Source: Trichuris trichiura
Lineage: Eukaryota > Nematoda > Enoplea > Trichinellida > Trichuridae
Assembly (NCBI GenBank): GCA_037903355.1
Contig: JBAJFE010000062.1
Location: forward strand, 1,116,001-1,180,000
Direction of reading: 5' to 3'
DNA: 64,000 nucleotides
Shown here: in pieces, positions 37,001 to 49,500 of the stretch
How the letters are laid out: each line of letters begins with the position of its first letter
Position numbering within the stretch: position 1 is the stretch's first letter
Program-made: the position numbers and the translations under genes
The notes under the pieces: model-generated
The model's database searches: none
Told to the model about the DNA's origin: nothing
The model's input: only the letters and a program-made list of their open reading frames with translations

Positions 37001-37382
37001 CTTACAACACAGGAGACTCAAAAGTTCTGTTTCCATAAAATGTTTAGTTGAAGATATCGTTGAAGTGTACTCATGCGCCTTTCGCGCTTGCTCAGCGTTG
37101 CAACATGTTTAAAGGTTGCGTTTGTTCATTCAGGCTTACCTGACGTTTGGCTTGGTTGTTGCCACATGGTTGGTAGGTCGCCGGATGCCTTTGGCTGCTC
37201 GAAGTAGAAGAGTTTTGCACGCACTGATCGTAACTTGCGCAGCTCAGATGGCATTGGGAATTGCAGCGCTCGTTCACTACGTTCCATTATCCTTAGCTGA
37301 AGCACATCAAGCTAACTTCATGGTATTGCTTACTTTTGCAACTTGGCTGCTCAATGAGCTGCGAAAAATGCCAGTTAAATGA
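34076..37382 (+). CDS. COX15: COX15, heme A synthase (mitochondrial)
   Basis: Converts heme O to heme A for cytochrome c oxidase in the mitochondrial inner membrane. Exons: 34076-34233, 34283-34405, 34454-34646, 34703-34861, 34956-35222, 37134-37382; total 1149 bases, 382 residues plus TGA, in frame throughout. An in-frame TGA just before the ATG supports the start. The N-terminus is Arg-rich without acids ([15 protein letters not shown]), fitting a presequence. Family blocks seen: [29 protein letters not shown] (conserved His), [44 protein letters not shown]. The membrane helices and heme-ligand histidines are in their usual places. Introns 1-4 are 48-94 bases; intron 5 is 1.9 kb and holds two mobile elements. 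The 3' end faces MCM10. Confidence 0.95.
36218..36500. mobile_element. Foldback element, copy 2 (in the last COX15 intron)
   Basis: Shares with 5975-6420 the words ACTCAAATGCATTCCTTA, 'gatctgaag/gatctaaaa' at the centre and the 17-bp repeat ending gatctatcaggat. Arms face each other around about 36380. It is more degraded than copy 1. No coding capacity. Confidence 0.6.
36662..36847. mobile_element. TA-flanked MITE, copy 2 (in the last COX15 intron)
   Basis: Starts CAGTAAAACCCCTGAAGTTG and ends, inverted, with CAGTGAAACCCCCTGAGTTG; TA follows the right end. At 186 bases it is shorter than the copy at 1443-1772 but shares both ends and the repeated 'gttgac' interior. It lies in the 1.9 kb intron 5 of COX15. 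Confidence 0.65.
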
Positions 37383-37469
37383 AATGATTATGCATTGTTC
37401 GCATATGGTAATTACACGTAGCTCAATTTGGAAACAATTCATTACGTATTATTAATAATTGTTGCGATT

Positions 37470-37475
37470 ATTAAA
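37470..37475 (+). terminator. Candidate poly(A) signal of COX15
   Basis: ATTAAA about 90 bases after the TGA at 37382, in an AT-rich stretch; no AATAAA is closer. It lies in the 350-base gap between the convergent COX15 and MCM10 genes. Confidence 0.35.
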
Positions 37476-37733
37476 CAAACTCTTTTTAGTCTGCTAAGAA
37501 CGTACTTTCATTTCGTCGCGAGCTTAAATACTTAAAAAAATGTGTTCGCGTTTAGCTGTCCCTTAAGAAAGATCATTCTGGTTGGTTTCATAGCAAAGGC
37601 GTTCGACAGCCCTTAGCTGGTGACAAACGGCAATTCTTCTCCGCGAACTTTTAGCGCTTCCGCTCCGAGCTTCGGGCCTTTACGCTCCTGAAAGCTTTTA
37701 CATTATTTTGTACAAGCGGGTATAGCTTAACTT

Positions 37734-40700
37734 TCAAACCTCTTTCATCGCAACGCGCTGGAACTCAGTTGCCTTGCATTGGACACATGGTTTCTTTGGA
37801 TACATAGCGTAAGCTACCGTACGCTTGCCGCATGCCTTACACTGAAAGAAGCGTTTGGTGGCCGTCGTCTTGCTGACAACATGCCCTTGTCGTTTGCAAA
37901 ATTCTGATCGGCTGTGCCACGTGTAGTCGCACTTGTTGAAAAGGTAGTTGTTCAAAATTGTCGTACACCTCATCAGTCCTACCTTTTTGCAAGTAATCAC
38001 TGTGCAATTTGGAATTTCGAACAGCTGACTAGCGTGCGTTTCCAGCTTCTCCTTGGCTTCCATCAGATTGAAGTACTGCTCCTGTTTGGCGCTTTCATCC
38101 TGAAAAAGCAAAAAGATAGCTTTCAAAGTGAAAATTCGATTCTTTGACGAGCGACAAATTACAACTGACAGCTCCTTTTCCGCTTCCGTTGAGCGACCTG
38201 CCAAATTCGCCATTTCTTCTTTGCTGATGACCAACTCTCCCAGACGTCCTCTCTTGCCTTAAGCGCTCGGTAGTTAGATTTCAGGTAAAAATGGGTGGCG
38301 TGAAATTGCTTACATTGGCTTTCCGGTCTTCCACGCTGCATGCCAGCTAGACGGCCGCATGCACGCTTTTTAATTTCTTTATCCCTTCGCTTTAATGGGA
38401 AAATATGTATCTCGCGCGTTAGCGACACTGGACGAATTGAATACCTCAGAAGCAGTGTTGCCCAGTAAGATAACGCCATCCTTCGAGCCCTTCCCCAATG
38501 TCGGAATAGCCGGCAAACTTGTCTTAGGTTCTTGCTTCTTCGCCGCCTCTTGATGAGTCTTCATCATTGTGTAGTTTCCTAGATGATGTCTGCTCGACGT
38601 TGCACCCATTTTGAAGCTTTCCGGTTCCTCTACTCCCAAGGCTTTTAGCAAGCTTTTGCTTCCAGCTGTTGGCCTATGCAAGGCGCTTAATAGTGTGGGT
38701 TCCTCCTTTCCGCTTGCATGTACTTTTCCATTAGGTTTCTCCGTTTTCTTGAACATTCCTTTCACGTCGCTTATTGTCACCTTGCTGAAAATGGGAGCGC
38801 ACGAAAATTATTAGAACTAGCTTGAAAAAGCAAAGTGATGACGTGTACCCGGAACTTATTTTAATTCCTTTGCTGACGCCCTGAGTAGCTGGACGGGATT
38901 GTAAAGAAGTTGAAGAAACGATACGGCGACCGGCTGGCAAGCTGCTAGCGTACTGTAGTTCGCCACGTTTTGAAGCATAGTGCTTCAGAGTGGTGGCCAA
39001 GTGGAAGTCGCAAACGTCAGACTCTGATCTGAAGTAAAAATAGACTCAACAGCTACGTGAAGGCACTTTGCTGCGCGCGTCCATACTTGTTAACAAAATT
39101 ACTGCACTGTTGTCCAGTTTTAATTTGTCGTGATTTGCATATTCCATAATCAGGACAGAAACCCAATTCTAATACATTTTCTGCAACGTCCAATTTCAAC
39201 GTGTTCACCTTGTTCTGCAAGCATAACGACTACTTAATATTGAGGAAAAAAATAAGCATAATTTACCGAAATGATTACGTTCTTGTCCTTCATGCAGGCA
39301 ACGTTTAACAACGCGACAACGGTTCCATTAGGCAAAAGCGAATGCTTGTTCAAACAGTTTCCAAAAAGGAACGCACTAATGACGTCATGACTATTTCTAA
39401 GGTCTGTAAGTCTCCATATGACGTAGGGATTGCCCTAAAGAATTTCTGTTGAAATAAAACTATACGCTATTCTTCGGCCTGATCTGCTTGATGCATTAGT
39501 AACAACGCAATTTGAATAGACAAACGTAATACACTGTTTTCCTTAGTCCACAAAATACATAGTGAAGTCTTTCTTAGCTGAATCGGCAGAGATTTATAAA
39601 TGAAGGACATAACTGCTATCTGCAGGATTACTTGACCACGTACTCTAGCGCTGGTTTTTCGCTCGCTCTTCGACACAATCACTCCCATTGTAACCCACTC
39701 GGAAGAACTGACATCTCGCATTTTCAATAGGGCACCAATCCTTTTCTTCGGTCGATCAGCCACCAGGCAGTCTAAGACAGTTGGGGAGATTTTAGGATGC
39801 CTAAAATGCATCCACTAAAAGTTCATCCCAGAGGCAAAGGAGAGTTCGCACTGAATTTTGATGCCGAAGAATGAATCGTAAACCAAATCCGACGCGGGAA
39901 GACTAGGATGAGTTCCTTGGGATGCAGTTGCTCTTGCAAGAGCTTCTAAAAGACAAAAATAAGTTGCAGACAGTATTTCCCGCGCGAGATTAAAGCTGCA
40001 GCGAAAAGGAGGCAATTCTAAAAATGTACAGGAATACACGACCTTTTATAGTGTTTTTGCCGTCGGAAGCAAATGATGATGATCGCTGATGAGCTATGCG
40101 ACGCTTTGCAAATCGGTTGTCAAGAGCAGGGGCAGCACTCTCACTTTCTCGTGATACCTTCGGTGTGGAAGTGCGAACTTGCCTGACCACGTTGCGATTA
40201 TCCCATTGATTCGCTACATTTCCTCTGAAGGAGAAGTCTGCGTCGTTTGGAAAGTTAATAGCACTCTCATTTGGTGTGGTAGAACCTTAAAAGGTAAGCG
40301 AAGTGTTAAGGAATTGCGAAATAAGGTACAGGGTGACTGCCGTTGCTTTGATACGACGGCCTGGATAGCCCTATCCCGCCGATTTCGTTGCCCCAAAAAA
40401 TTCAAACTACAGCTTAAGATCTAAGCGTATGAATATACGTGACGTTTTACTGTCAAACGGTAGCGCCAAATGCCAACCGGTCCAAACATGCCGAAACAAT
40501 GAATCAGCTAACTGACGGCCAGCGAGCCAGATCCCCGCGTCAAAACGAGGGCAGCCAATAGTACGTGCAAATCATTAATGGACAAAATAGAGGTGCAAAA
40601 GTTTCAAGCATGACTTACCAGAAATAAAACTTTTCTTACTCGAGCTGTTAAGAGTGATGGTATGTTCTTGTTTCCTTCTTTCAATCTCTTTTATGATTAA

Positions 40701-41057
40701 GTTTAGTTTTTCTAAATGTACAATTGGCGCTGTGGTAAGCATACGCCCTAAGTACCTTTAAGGAAGGATTCAGATTGTAAACCCAAGTTGTCAGTCCAAT
40801 TCTGACTTCCTAACACGTCTTGTCCAGTTTGCCGTTCGCTGTCCGTCTGCAGAGCAGGCTTGTTCACGTTTGTGCCTTCTGCGGCAGTATCCGAAGAAGA
40901 AATATCGTAAGTACATACAAAATAAAATCTGGAATTAAGTACCAAGCAAGCTCCCACCTAATGCAGTCGCGTAGAATGACGTATCGTCCGCCTGAGCAGT
41001 ACTTAGCGAAGCGTCCTGCTCAGCGGCCTCGGACAGAGCGCTGAGTAAAGCCTCCAT
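37734..41057 (-). CDS. MCM10: MCM10, replication initiation factor
   Basis: Loads polymerase alpha and activates the CMG helicase at replication forks in the nucleus. Exons (right to left): 40958-41057, 40756-40878, 40619-40711, 40043-40285, 39852-39945, 39644-39800, 39267-39434, 39087-39214, 38849-39028, 38445-38784, 38314-38389, 38163-38257, 37983-38099, 37734-37931. They total 2112 bases, 703 residues plus stop, with all phases joining. Domains in order: acidic N-terminus (MEALLSALSEAAEQ), a short coiled coil (KLNLIIKEIERRKQE), OB-fold (WVTMGVIV, VIWRLTDLRN, SAFLFGN, GTVVALLNV), CCCH zinc finger (CPDYGICKS ... CSNF ... CDFH) followed by HYASKRGELQ, then the C-terminal Cys-rich zinc region (TCKKCDYTW, RFFQCKACGKRTV, CVQC). 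An alternative first exon from 41126 spliced over a 48-base intron is possible. Shorter than the human protein (about 875 residues). Confidence 0.93.
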
Positions 41058-41372
41058 ATCGCTATCTGAACTCGCAGTGGTTAATTTATTAGAAATAAAA
41101 AACAGGCGCTTACGTTCTACCATCACTTCGACATACCACTTTTCCTTTTAAGCTTTGCAATCATTAGCTCCCGCGCAAGTAAAATGATTTGCAAGTTACG
41201 ACTATTTAATTAACATTTATTTTACGTAATTCATCTGCCTATCAGTTCACCGCTCACATCACGTGGAACAAATTACCTCAGTGTAAATTTGATGCTTCAA
41301 AGTGTTAAATATTTGCTGCTGTAAACAACGTTGAAAACAAGATCGATGAACGGAAGTGAAATGGTTACGAAG

Positions 41373-41512
<140 letters not shown>

Positions 41513-41592
41513 TTTCTTTTTTTCTTTTCTTCTCTCCTTTTAACGGGTGCGTTATTCAAAATAAAAATTTTTTTACGGTTACGAAGTTTATT

Positions 41593-41714
<122 letters not shown>

Positions 41715-41999
41715 TGCAGAACGAATTTATTGAAAACATAACGCCATACAAAACCTGCATTTTCGGCGGCTTTGCGGCTTTAGACGTGCTTGTTTTATGG
41801 CTTCATTTCAGCAGCTGTGGCAAAGGGAGAAAAAGGAGCCAAATTGGAGCTACAGTTTTTGCTTGGTTAGATATAGTGTGTTTCTGTTGGTAGCGGAGCC
41901 AAAGGTGTCAGTTACGACTTTCAGGTAGGTTTTACCGATTTCTCTGCTGTTCTGCTGAAGATGTTTCGGCAACTCAGCGCCAGCAGTCTGCATGAAGAA

Positions 42000-44900
42000 A
42001 AATTTTAAAAAAACGGTTGTCAACGATAAAAGGCTTTGAAAGTTCAGCTATCTTTGATAGATTCGCTTCCCGTGAAAGTATGAGAGTACATTCCTGTGCA
42101 GTTGTCGAGAAGCGTTCCATCACCTGCAAAGTTTAAAAGTACGTTTGAAACTGGTCTAACGACTAACCTAACTATGTAAGGAAGATGTGCAGCCATAAAT
42201 TGTTAATGAGTTCATGTAACAAGCGGAGCAGCAAGCAGCTATGCCAGGCAGATAGTGGTATCTGCTGCACCACCTTGTGATAAGACTGCGTACGACTGTT
42301 TATTGTTTTACTAAGGCATATCTCTGCTTCAGGTGCTTGAAGTAGGATCTCCTTTATAAACAGGTTTATTAATAATTGGCGTGTTACTGATATTTAGGCA
42401 ATTTCCATTTAGCATACATAGGGATATTGTGCAAGTGCTTCTCTATATCATTTTGTAGAAAGATGATGAGACGGCCTCTGATTCTTGTGGCCACAAAATG
42501 GGTCTGGCGCTGAGTTGTCCGCATTTTAACTTGCGGGTTTGCATGTTGGTTTAGGCTCTTCACCATTTCTGCCCACTGCAGTTACATGACATCTTGCTGG
42601 ACTCGATGCTAGGAATTAGGTGAATATGCAATGGTAGCGTTAAATAATATTTGTCGAAACACTTCGGTTATTAGATACTGTTCTAAGGAAACGATGGTCT
42701 CATTGTTAGCATTGAAATAAATCAGTTGACGAGATCTGGCAGTATCTTGAGGGCCAAACAAATAAGTTAAACCTTGCTTACAGTTTATATGCAATGTGGA
42801 CAAGCTTCAGCTGCTTGAAGCAGTCGAAGATACTAAAGAGGCTTAATCTCAGCTGTTGAGCGGGAAGATGCTCTTGAAGAATTGCATTATTGATCGTTGT
42901 TCCGTGCGTCTTACGGTATGATGGGAATTACGTTGCCATAGGTACCTGAGTTCTTATAGTACGCCAGAAATTAGGTCACTCTTTTGTGGTTGGCGAATAA
43001 AGTGTTAGGCCGATCCAACGAAAATGCTACTACTCACACCAGTTTTCATAACCACGAACATTTCAGCCATGCATTATTTTTATGTCTATATAGGATCCAG
43101 TAAAAAAAAGTCACATGCAACGTTCTCATCGCTTAGCGAACAAAACATATCTCATTCCAAAAAAGTCAGCTACACGTGACTTGACAAACTCTCAGAAAAC
43201 ATTTTCGAAAGCTGTTTTATGTCGTACGCTTTCCAGGTACAATTATTTTGAAGGCTTAGACGAGGCTGTAGTCAGCAGGCAGGCTTGGAAAGTATGACAA
43301 ATGAGAGAGGACGTTATCATCAAAATCTTCCAGCAACTGGTCACTTTTATGAAACAAGTAGCCATGCGTTCTGCTCCTAAAGCACTGACTGTTACTGACA
43401 GAATAATCGTGACAATGCAACTCTGATTTGATGTTTCGTGGCTGTGCAAAAGAGCTGCAGTATATTATTCCTACAGTATGCCACCAAATGGAGGTGCGTA
43501 ATTTTTAGCAATGGGCATTCCATATCATGAAGCTCCCTAGCAAACGGTGTTTGCTCACTCACGTAGCAGAGCATGTCCTGTTATCATGAGGCGTTATGCG
43601 TAAGAATCTGTCTAAAAAATGATACTCGTTAGTGATGAGCATTCAATTTCTTATAAGCATTTAATTTTTCGAGTTTTTGCACATTACAAAAAGGCGTCAG
43701 GAGAATCTTTCATTAACTTTTCCACTTTCCTTACCTGTGAAGGCGCCCTTTGAGCCATAGTATCGATTTCCATTTGCTGTCTGTCAGTTATGCTTTATGC
43801 ACCTCTTTCAAAGCTAAGCTTTCTGTCAACGTCTTTACCGGCGTCTAGAAAATTTCTATGCCAACAGAAAGTAGATCTGCTAAGAAGACGCTTTTACATC
43901 GTAAAGGTCAATCATGGCTTATTAGGATTCTTTCATACTCACTCCTCTTTGAAACTCATAAAGCAAAAGCATCTGATACTGAAGGTTCTTCATTCTCTAC
44001 CCAAAACCTCACAAAGAATGCTTGCGTTACCTAAAACATGGAAACTAATTAATGAAGAAGTAGAAAACATCGGCTTCAAGAATACAGTAGCAAAAAAAGC
44101 AACAATCTTCAGGAACACGAATGTTGCGATGCGAATCAGCATACTGGGCTATAGTGACATTTTGGCTAGAGAAAATTATGTTAGGTCGTGCAAGTCTCAT
44201 TTTACTGATTAAAGTTATGGCAAGACTTTCAGGATAAACTAACTTTTTTCATCAGCGCCTTGATCAGTATATTGATAATGGGATCAGGCGAGCCACAGAG
44301 ACTCAGCCACAACTTTCGCAGTTCATAAAACAGGCCTAAAATGATCTAACATGATGATTTGGCCATGAAAACTTTTGCATACCTGTTAGCAGTTATAGCA
44401 CATTTAATTTTATGTAGATTAAAGCAGCAAGCAGCAGTCTTTAAGCTTTCGTTCACAGAGATTACATCTGGTTTTTTGCTGAAAACAGTCCTCTTTTTAA
44501 CAAACTGAGATACATCGCAACCTGCTGCAGCACTTCAGATCTTTCGTTTTAATGAGAGTAAAAATTGAAAGCATTAAACCTAACACTTCAATTGACGTAG
44601 AAATAGCAATGCAAAAAAGCATTATTTGCCTCAGCTGTTTGCGTTTTCAGGACCTTCTAATCATCTTATGCCCTGAAATATGTCTGATTCGCAGGAACTT
44701 TCATTGTTGCCAGCATATGGTGCTCCGAGTCAGTTGGAAGGTTCCTAAGCTAAAGTCATAGCGAGATCTGCAGCAGATTAGACAGTTAACGTTTTTCTGT
44801 ATTAATTAATTAAGATGGCTTGCTTATATTGAATACAGGAAGCTGCTTTCAATTACCTGATCTGAAGAAGTTGAATCTTTGCTTTCTTGACATGGGATCG

Positions 44901-45660
44901 TTGGACCAGCAGTTGGCTATGTAGGAACGCATCTGTGGTATGAATCGCAAAGTAGAGCTTTACAAAAATGCGGTTATGAATTCGCAAACCTTCGATGATC
45001 TCCATATTATGGAAAATCATTTGATGCATAGACATATTCTTCACATCCGCTCGGTTGAATGATTACAGCCATGATCAACGGTTTGCTATTGTTTCAGCGC
45101 CCGTCTGGAAACTGATGCAGCCACGTATGCACCCACGACGAAAGAGGAGTATACAGCTCATTTAGAAATCGTTTGACCAATGTTTGGTACTTTTTTCAAA
45201 GCGACAGATGATCAATTGAAATCAGCTGCACTTCCATGGATTTCCTGGCCATAATTTAAAGCATTCAGTGAACATAACTGCCATTTTTGAAGTCAGTGGC
45301 ATAAATTTTGCTCCTATTACAGCCTATGCCCCAGCATGTGCAAAATGCGTTCACATGTTTGCTCACGGTTTCGGTTGGCCTGAACTATCATTGGAGCAAG
45401 CTTCCATCAGCGCAGATGACTGGTTCGCACAGATGTCATATTGTTTGTCAATATCTTCACTTTTTTAGCAACGTAAGCAAACTAGTTTTTGTCCTTGAAT
45501 CTCAGCAAAAAATAGAGCATGTTAGTTATTTGTTTTATTTGACAGTTTCTCATTGTCGTATGTACAGTATAAGCCTCGTTCAGCATTCTTTTCAAGGCCA
45601 TTAGTTGACGCTCAAACGTTTTCTGGTTACAAAAAACACACAGCGTTCGGGAATATGCTG
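42000..45660 (-). CDS. Possible multi-exon gene of unknown function (candidate exons only)
   Basis: Several minus-strand frames bounded by splice-like sites look coding but show no family I can name. They are: about 45482-45657 (starts GTAYSRTLCVFCNQK), about 45375-45463 (EDIDKQYDICANQSS, then a GTGAGC donor), 43257-43455 (SFAQPRNIKSELHCHDYS, later LLEDFDDNVLSHLSYF) and about 42605-42780 (GLTYLFGPQDTARSRQ). Weaker ones are 42384-42566 and about 42040-42130. Near 44.88-44.95 kb a frame reads YIANCWSNDPMSR, reminiscent of a tyrosine-kinase C-lobe, but no other kinase motif was found. I could not join these into one frame; this may be a gene, a relic, or chance. Confidence 0.22.
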
Positions 45661-46105
45661 TTCCTGTCATCAGCGTGTGAATAAACTGCATGTAAGCGTA
45701 AGAATTGAGGGCACATCCAGGTAGTCTGAACGATGTAGTTTTTTAAAAACACGTATGTCCTGCAGCAGTTTGTTTATCGACATTAGACTAGATAAAGTGT
45801 CACTCATGACCATATTATTGCCTTTCATATCGTGTTTGCAAACAATGTTTTCTTTGTTTTCTGCATTTTGTAGTTACTCTCCCTGCATAGTTTTTTTGCG
45901 CTAAAAAAATCACATTTGCATTAGGCTGTGTAGTATAAACACATGGACCAATGCAAACCTAATTTCATGACAGTCAGGCTGTGCAAAGAGAACAACCACA
46001 CGAGAAAGGAAGTAAAAGAAGCCTCATATATAAAGCACAACGATCATTTGAATAAGGAGAAAGTTATGTCCATGAAAAAAATATGGAAAGTTCAATAGGT
46101 TCATG

Positions 46106-46273
46106 TTGAGTTTCTTTTAAGGAAGGCTTGTCCCGTTGAAAAATTTTAATTTTCCGGAGCTTTCGGGTCAAATGAGATCCGTCTTCAGCGGTGTTAAAAT
46201 GATGTAATGAAATTTTTGCGGTGTTTCAGTTTTTCAACGGGACAAGCCTTCCGTAAAAGAAACTCAACATGAA
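46106..46273 (-). mobile_element. Hammerhead-bearing inverted-repeat element, copy 2
   Basis: Left arm 46106-46147 (ttgagtttcttttaaggaag ... cccgttgaaaaa) is the inverse of right arm about 46230-46273. A minus-strand hammerhead lies between them. The right flank carries 'ggtcccgtaccaagaag', shared with Penelope-like 3' ends. The element has the same architecture as 31797-32041 but different arm sequence apart from 'cgggac'. Confidence 0.72.
46149..46200 (-). ncRNA. Hammerhead ribozyme (intact core)
   Basis: Minus strand: ATTTT, bulge AACA, CCG, CTGAAGA, stem II CGGATC/GACCCG (one A-C mismatch), GAAA, GC, TC, CGG, AAAAT. Stem I is formed by CCG/CGG plus ATTTT/AAAAT with a one-sided bulge, as expected for loop contacts in type I hammerheads. 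Predicted cleavage is after GCUC. Confidence 0.8.
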
Positions 46274-46564
46274 ACTATACGGTCCCGTACCAAGAAGTTG
46301 CATTTACAAAAAGTTTAATAGGTATTCTAAATGGTGCACAACAGAAGCAGTTTTAAAAAACTATTTTACCTAAACAATTCGAGCGTTCCCTCACTGCTTA
46401 CAATTTCACATCATTTGCTCAGATGCTCATAACAGAACCAGCAGATTCCTGAAAGCTCTGTGGCTTTTCTGATAAAAAAACATGCGTACGCTAATTTTTT
46501 AACCTTGAAAGAAAGTTGAATAAGACTTATACCATACATAAGAAGATGAAACGTTACTGACTTT

Positions 46565-49500
46565 TTGACAACCACGTATTTACTAATATGTAATAATTTG
46601 TTCTTACTTGCTTCATTAAGTTTCTGGAGGCATATTGTTTTGCACGTGCCAATCTTACATAAATTTCTAGCATTTTTACAATGTACTTTTGTTCTGTGTT
46701 TCTGCTGGCTGTTATCATTCGGCAGAAAGGCTTACTTATTAAGCCGAAAGCAAAAGGACGTTCTGCGTTCCACTTTAGCTATCCTGAAGCACCTACCTTT
46801 TAGTCTGTCATTTGTCTCTGGTTTTTTTAACCTTTTCGATTTGTTTATTTTGAGTGGAAACATAAGCACATCAATCAGTAATGTGACTTCCTTCACTGTA
46901 TGTGACTTCTTCCTAACGATTGACCAGTTTTGCGATCCCACGACAGTAGAATTGTACCGAAGGGGAACTCAGCCAAACATTTTTGAGTTTTTTTTATCAT
47001 TGAGAAAGGTATTGGTGTACAAACCTTCAGAGTGAAGGAAACAAAGGCAGTCTAAAGAACTAATGTCTGTTGAATTTGCTGGAGGCGGAAAATTTTTCCG
47101 ATGAGTTCCTGGAAGGTTACTTTTACTATATTCGCCGTTTGCACGTGGTATTATGGAATCAAAACGGTTTAATCTTCTTCCTAGAAAACGAGTTGCAAGA
47201 TGCTGTACATGCTAGTGCAGCTTGACTGTTAACTCATTGAAAGAATTTGTAAGCGAAGAAGATCTTGGCAGTGTCGCTAAGTTGAAAACATCGAGCTCTC
47301 TCTGAAGAGCGAAAGCTATTTTTGAGATTGTAATCTTTCCTGCACGCCGCCCGAATTTTTACGTGCTGTTTTGGCAACCTAAGTTCACTTGTTGACTATA
47401 TGCGTGAGCAACAGTAAGTGGCAGAAGTGTTTAGGCATTTCCACCGTTCTGAACGAGTTTAAAATGTTTCAGCGTAAAAAAACTGTCTCAGATGCGTAAA
47501 CAAAGATATTTTTCTAGGAAATGGTGATTTAACACATAGGCAACGTCAAGATGAAGCATTTCCCTTTGAAAATCTTAGTGGGCTTACGTGCGCAGATATA
47601 AAGAACTTATACTTTTCTATAAGATTCCTACTCGCCAGTGCGCATAAGCTAGACTTTTTTCGTTCAAAATAGGTGATGAATACTGCATCTAATGGTGCTG
47701 TAAACAAGTGGGATTTTGTTCAGTTTCTTTCAAAGCAATATTCATTAGCTTGCGTGTTCATTTAGAAGCATTTCATGAAGACGTTAGACTTAGCGGTCTT
47801 AGCTGTTGTATTTATGGTTTACAAAAATGCAGGTAGTTCTCATATGACACTAGAGCCAGCTCCTGTAAAATCATGAAAAATCTGGTGTTCTAAGAAATCA
47901 CATTATAAGAAACGCTTGAACTATGAGAAAGATCACAATTAGAAGCTTACTAAATAGCAACAAAAGGCAGTCGTAAACGAGCTGCGTTAAAAAAAGCATT
48001 ATACTGTATTTAAAGCATCTATTCAATCAATAGGCACGCGAAAGTATGAATCCTCTTGCGCATGATCTGGATGGCAGATTCTTTCTTTTTATGCTCTGTT
48101 AGCGTTGTAACTTTACGATGAAACTCGTTGTCACAGAAGGAGTTCACTTTGGCTTTCAGGAGCGACGTGGTTGCTTCTTCAGCTTATGGAAAAAGTTTCT
48201 CTCGATTTTCAACTTTATTACCTCTTACCTAGAAAAAACGAAGCTTCACTGGGCTGTCATTTGAATGTCCTATGTTACAGGCAAACTGACGTTACATCAG
48301 CCGTAGAAAGTAAAACACCGTCGTTCTCACAGTGTTTTTTCATCGCAAGAAATTAGAAACTGAGTTTCTGTTTCGCAAATGCTCTTCTTTTGTACGAATG
48401 TTGCTTGTATGAATATCAACTAGCTCTGTCACCTCTTTTAGCTATCTTAGTGCCCGTCTTCGAGACTTTGTGACCGCTGCTGAATGGTTCCAGGGCATCT
48501 GATAGCTCGTCTTTGATTAGCAGAGTTGCGGGGAAGCCTTCTAATTCACATCATCTGCTTCCTCATGCAACAGAAAGTTCCTGCAGCTCCGCTGATGTCA
48601 GTTGGCCTGGTTGCTGATTCAAAAGCTCTCCAACGTACTGACATAACATTTCTTCGAAGTCTAGCCTACTTAACAGAAGAACGCAGCTTAAAATTGGAAG
48701 TCTTTAAAGTCACTGATTAGATCTGGCTTACGTTTCCGTCAAACGTTACGCAAACATTGTTCCTACACTTCATTCCAAGCTTTTAAGACCTTATTAATTG
48801 GCTTTCTCAGGTCATCACTTAAGATACGGATCATTAACGTCTCCGTAAAAATAGAATCATCGCTTCACCTTGTGACTGATTGAAGAATGCACCGAAACTC
48901 TAAACGCGCTCAGTGTCCACTCTTATCAGATGAAAAGCACAAGGCGACTTCTTACGGCCATGCTTCTCAGCTGACAAAGTCGCATATGAGCCAAAACACG
49001 CTAGCTGAATCCGCAATATACGAGAACAAACTGTAGTTTTTTCCTTCTGGCTGTTTCCTGATTCCAAGCACGTTTAAGATTGACACGTGAAAGTAAAAAG
49101 CTTTCGAAAGTATTTGCGCGAAATAATTTGTTAAGCCAAAATTTACCTGAATAGCTGCAATTCGAACGTTACATCGAATTACCGTAAGAATTATTTATAT
49201 TTTTTAAATTTGATCACGAGCCTTTTCTGACGAACAGTTTTCATAATTGGGACAATGACAAGTCAATTTGTTTAACCACATTAAACGGAGCTGTCACGGC
49301 TTCAGCTATCAATAATTTGGGTTGCCGAAAAATAGCGAATTTATGCCAGTACACTTGACTATTTCCAAACCTAATAAGTAAATGGAGATGTATACATGGC
49401 GACCTGTACTGATTTTTTGAGTTTCCCAACTCACTCATTCTTCATAAAAACTCTGGGTAGTTTAGTTCCTTATATTACTCGACTCCATCCCGCTTGTACT

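Noticed and set aside
44870..44960. Tyrosine kinase gene suggested by YIANCWSNDPMSR
   Set aside because: No glycine loop, HRD, DFG or APE motif was found upstream, so one short motif is not enough.
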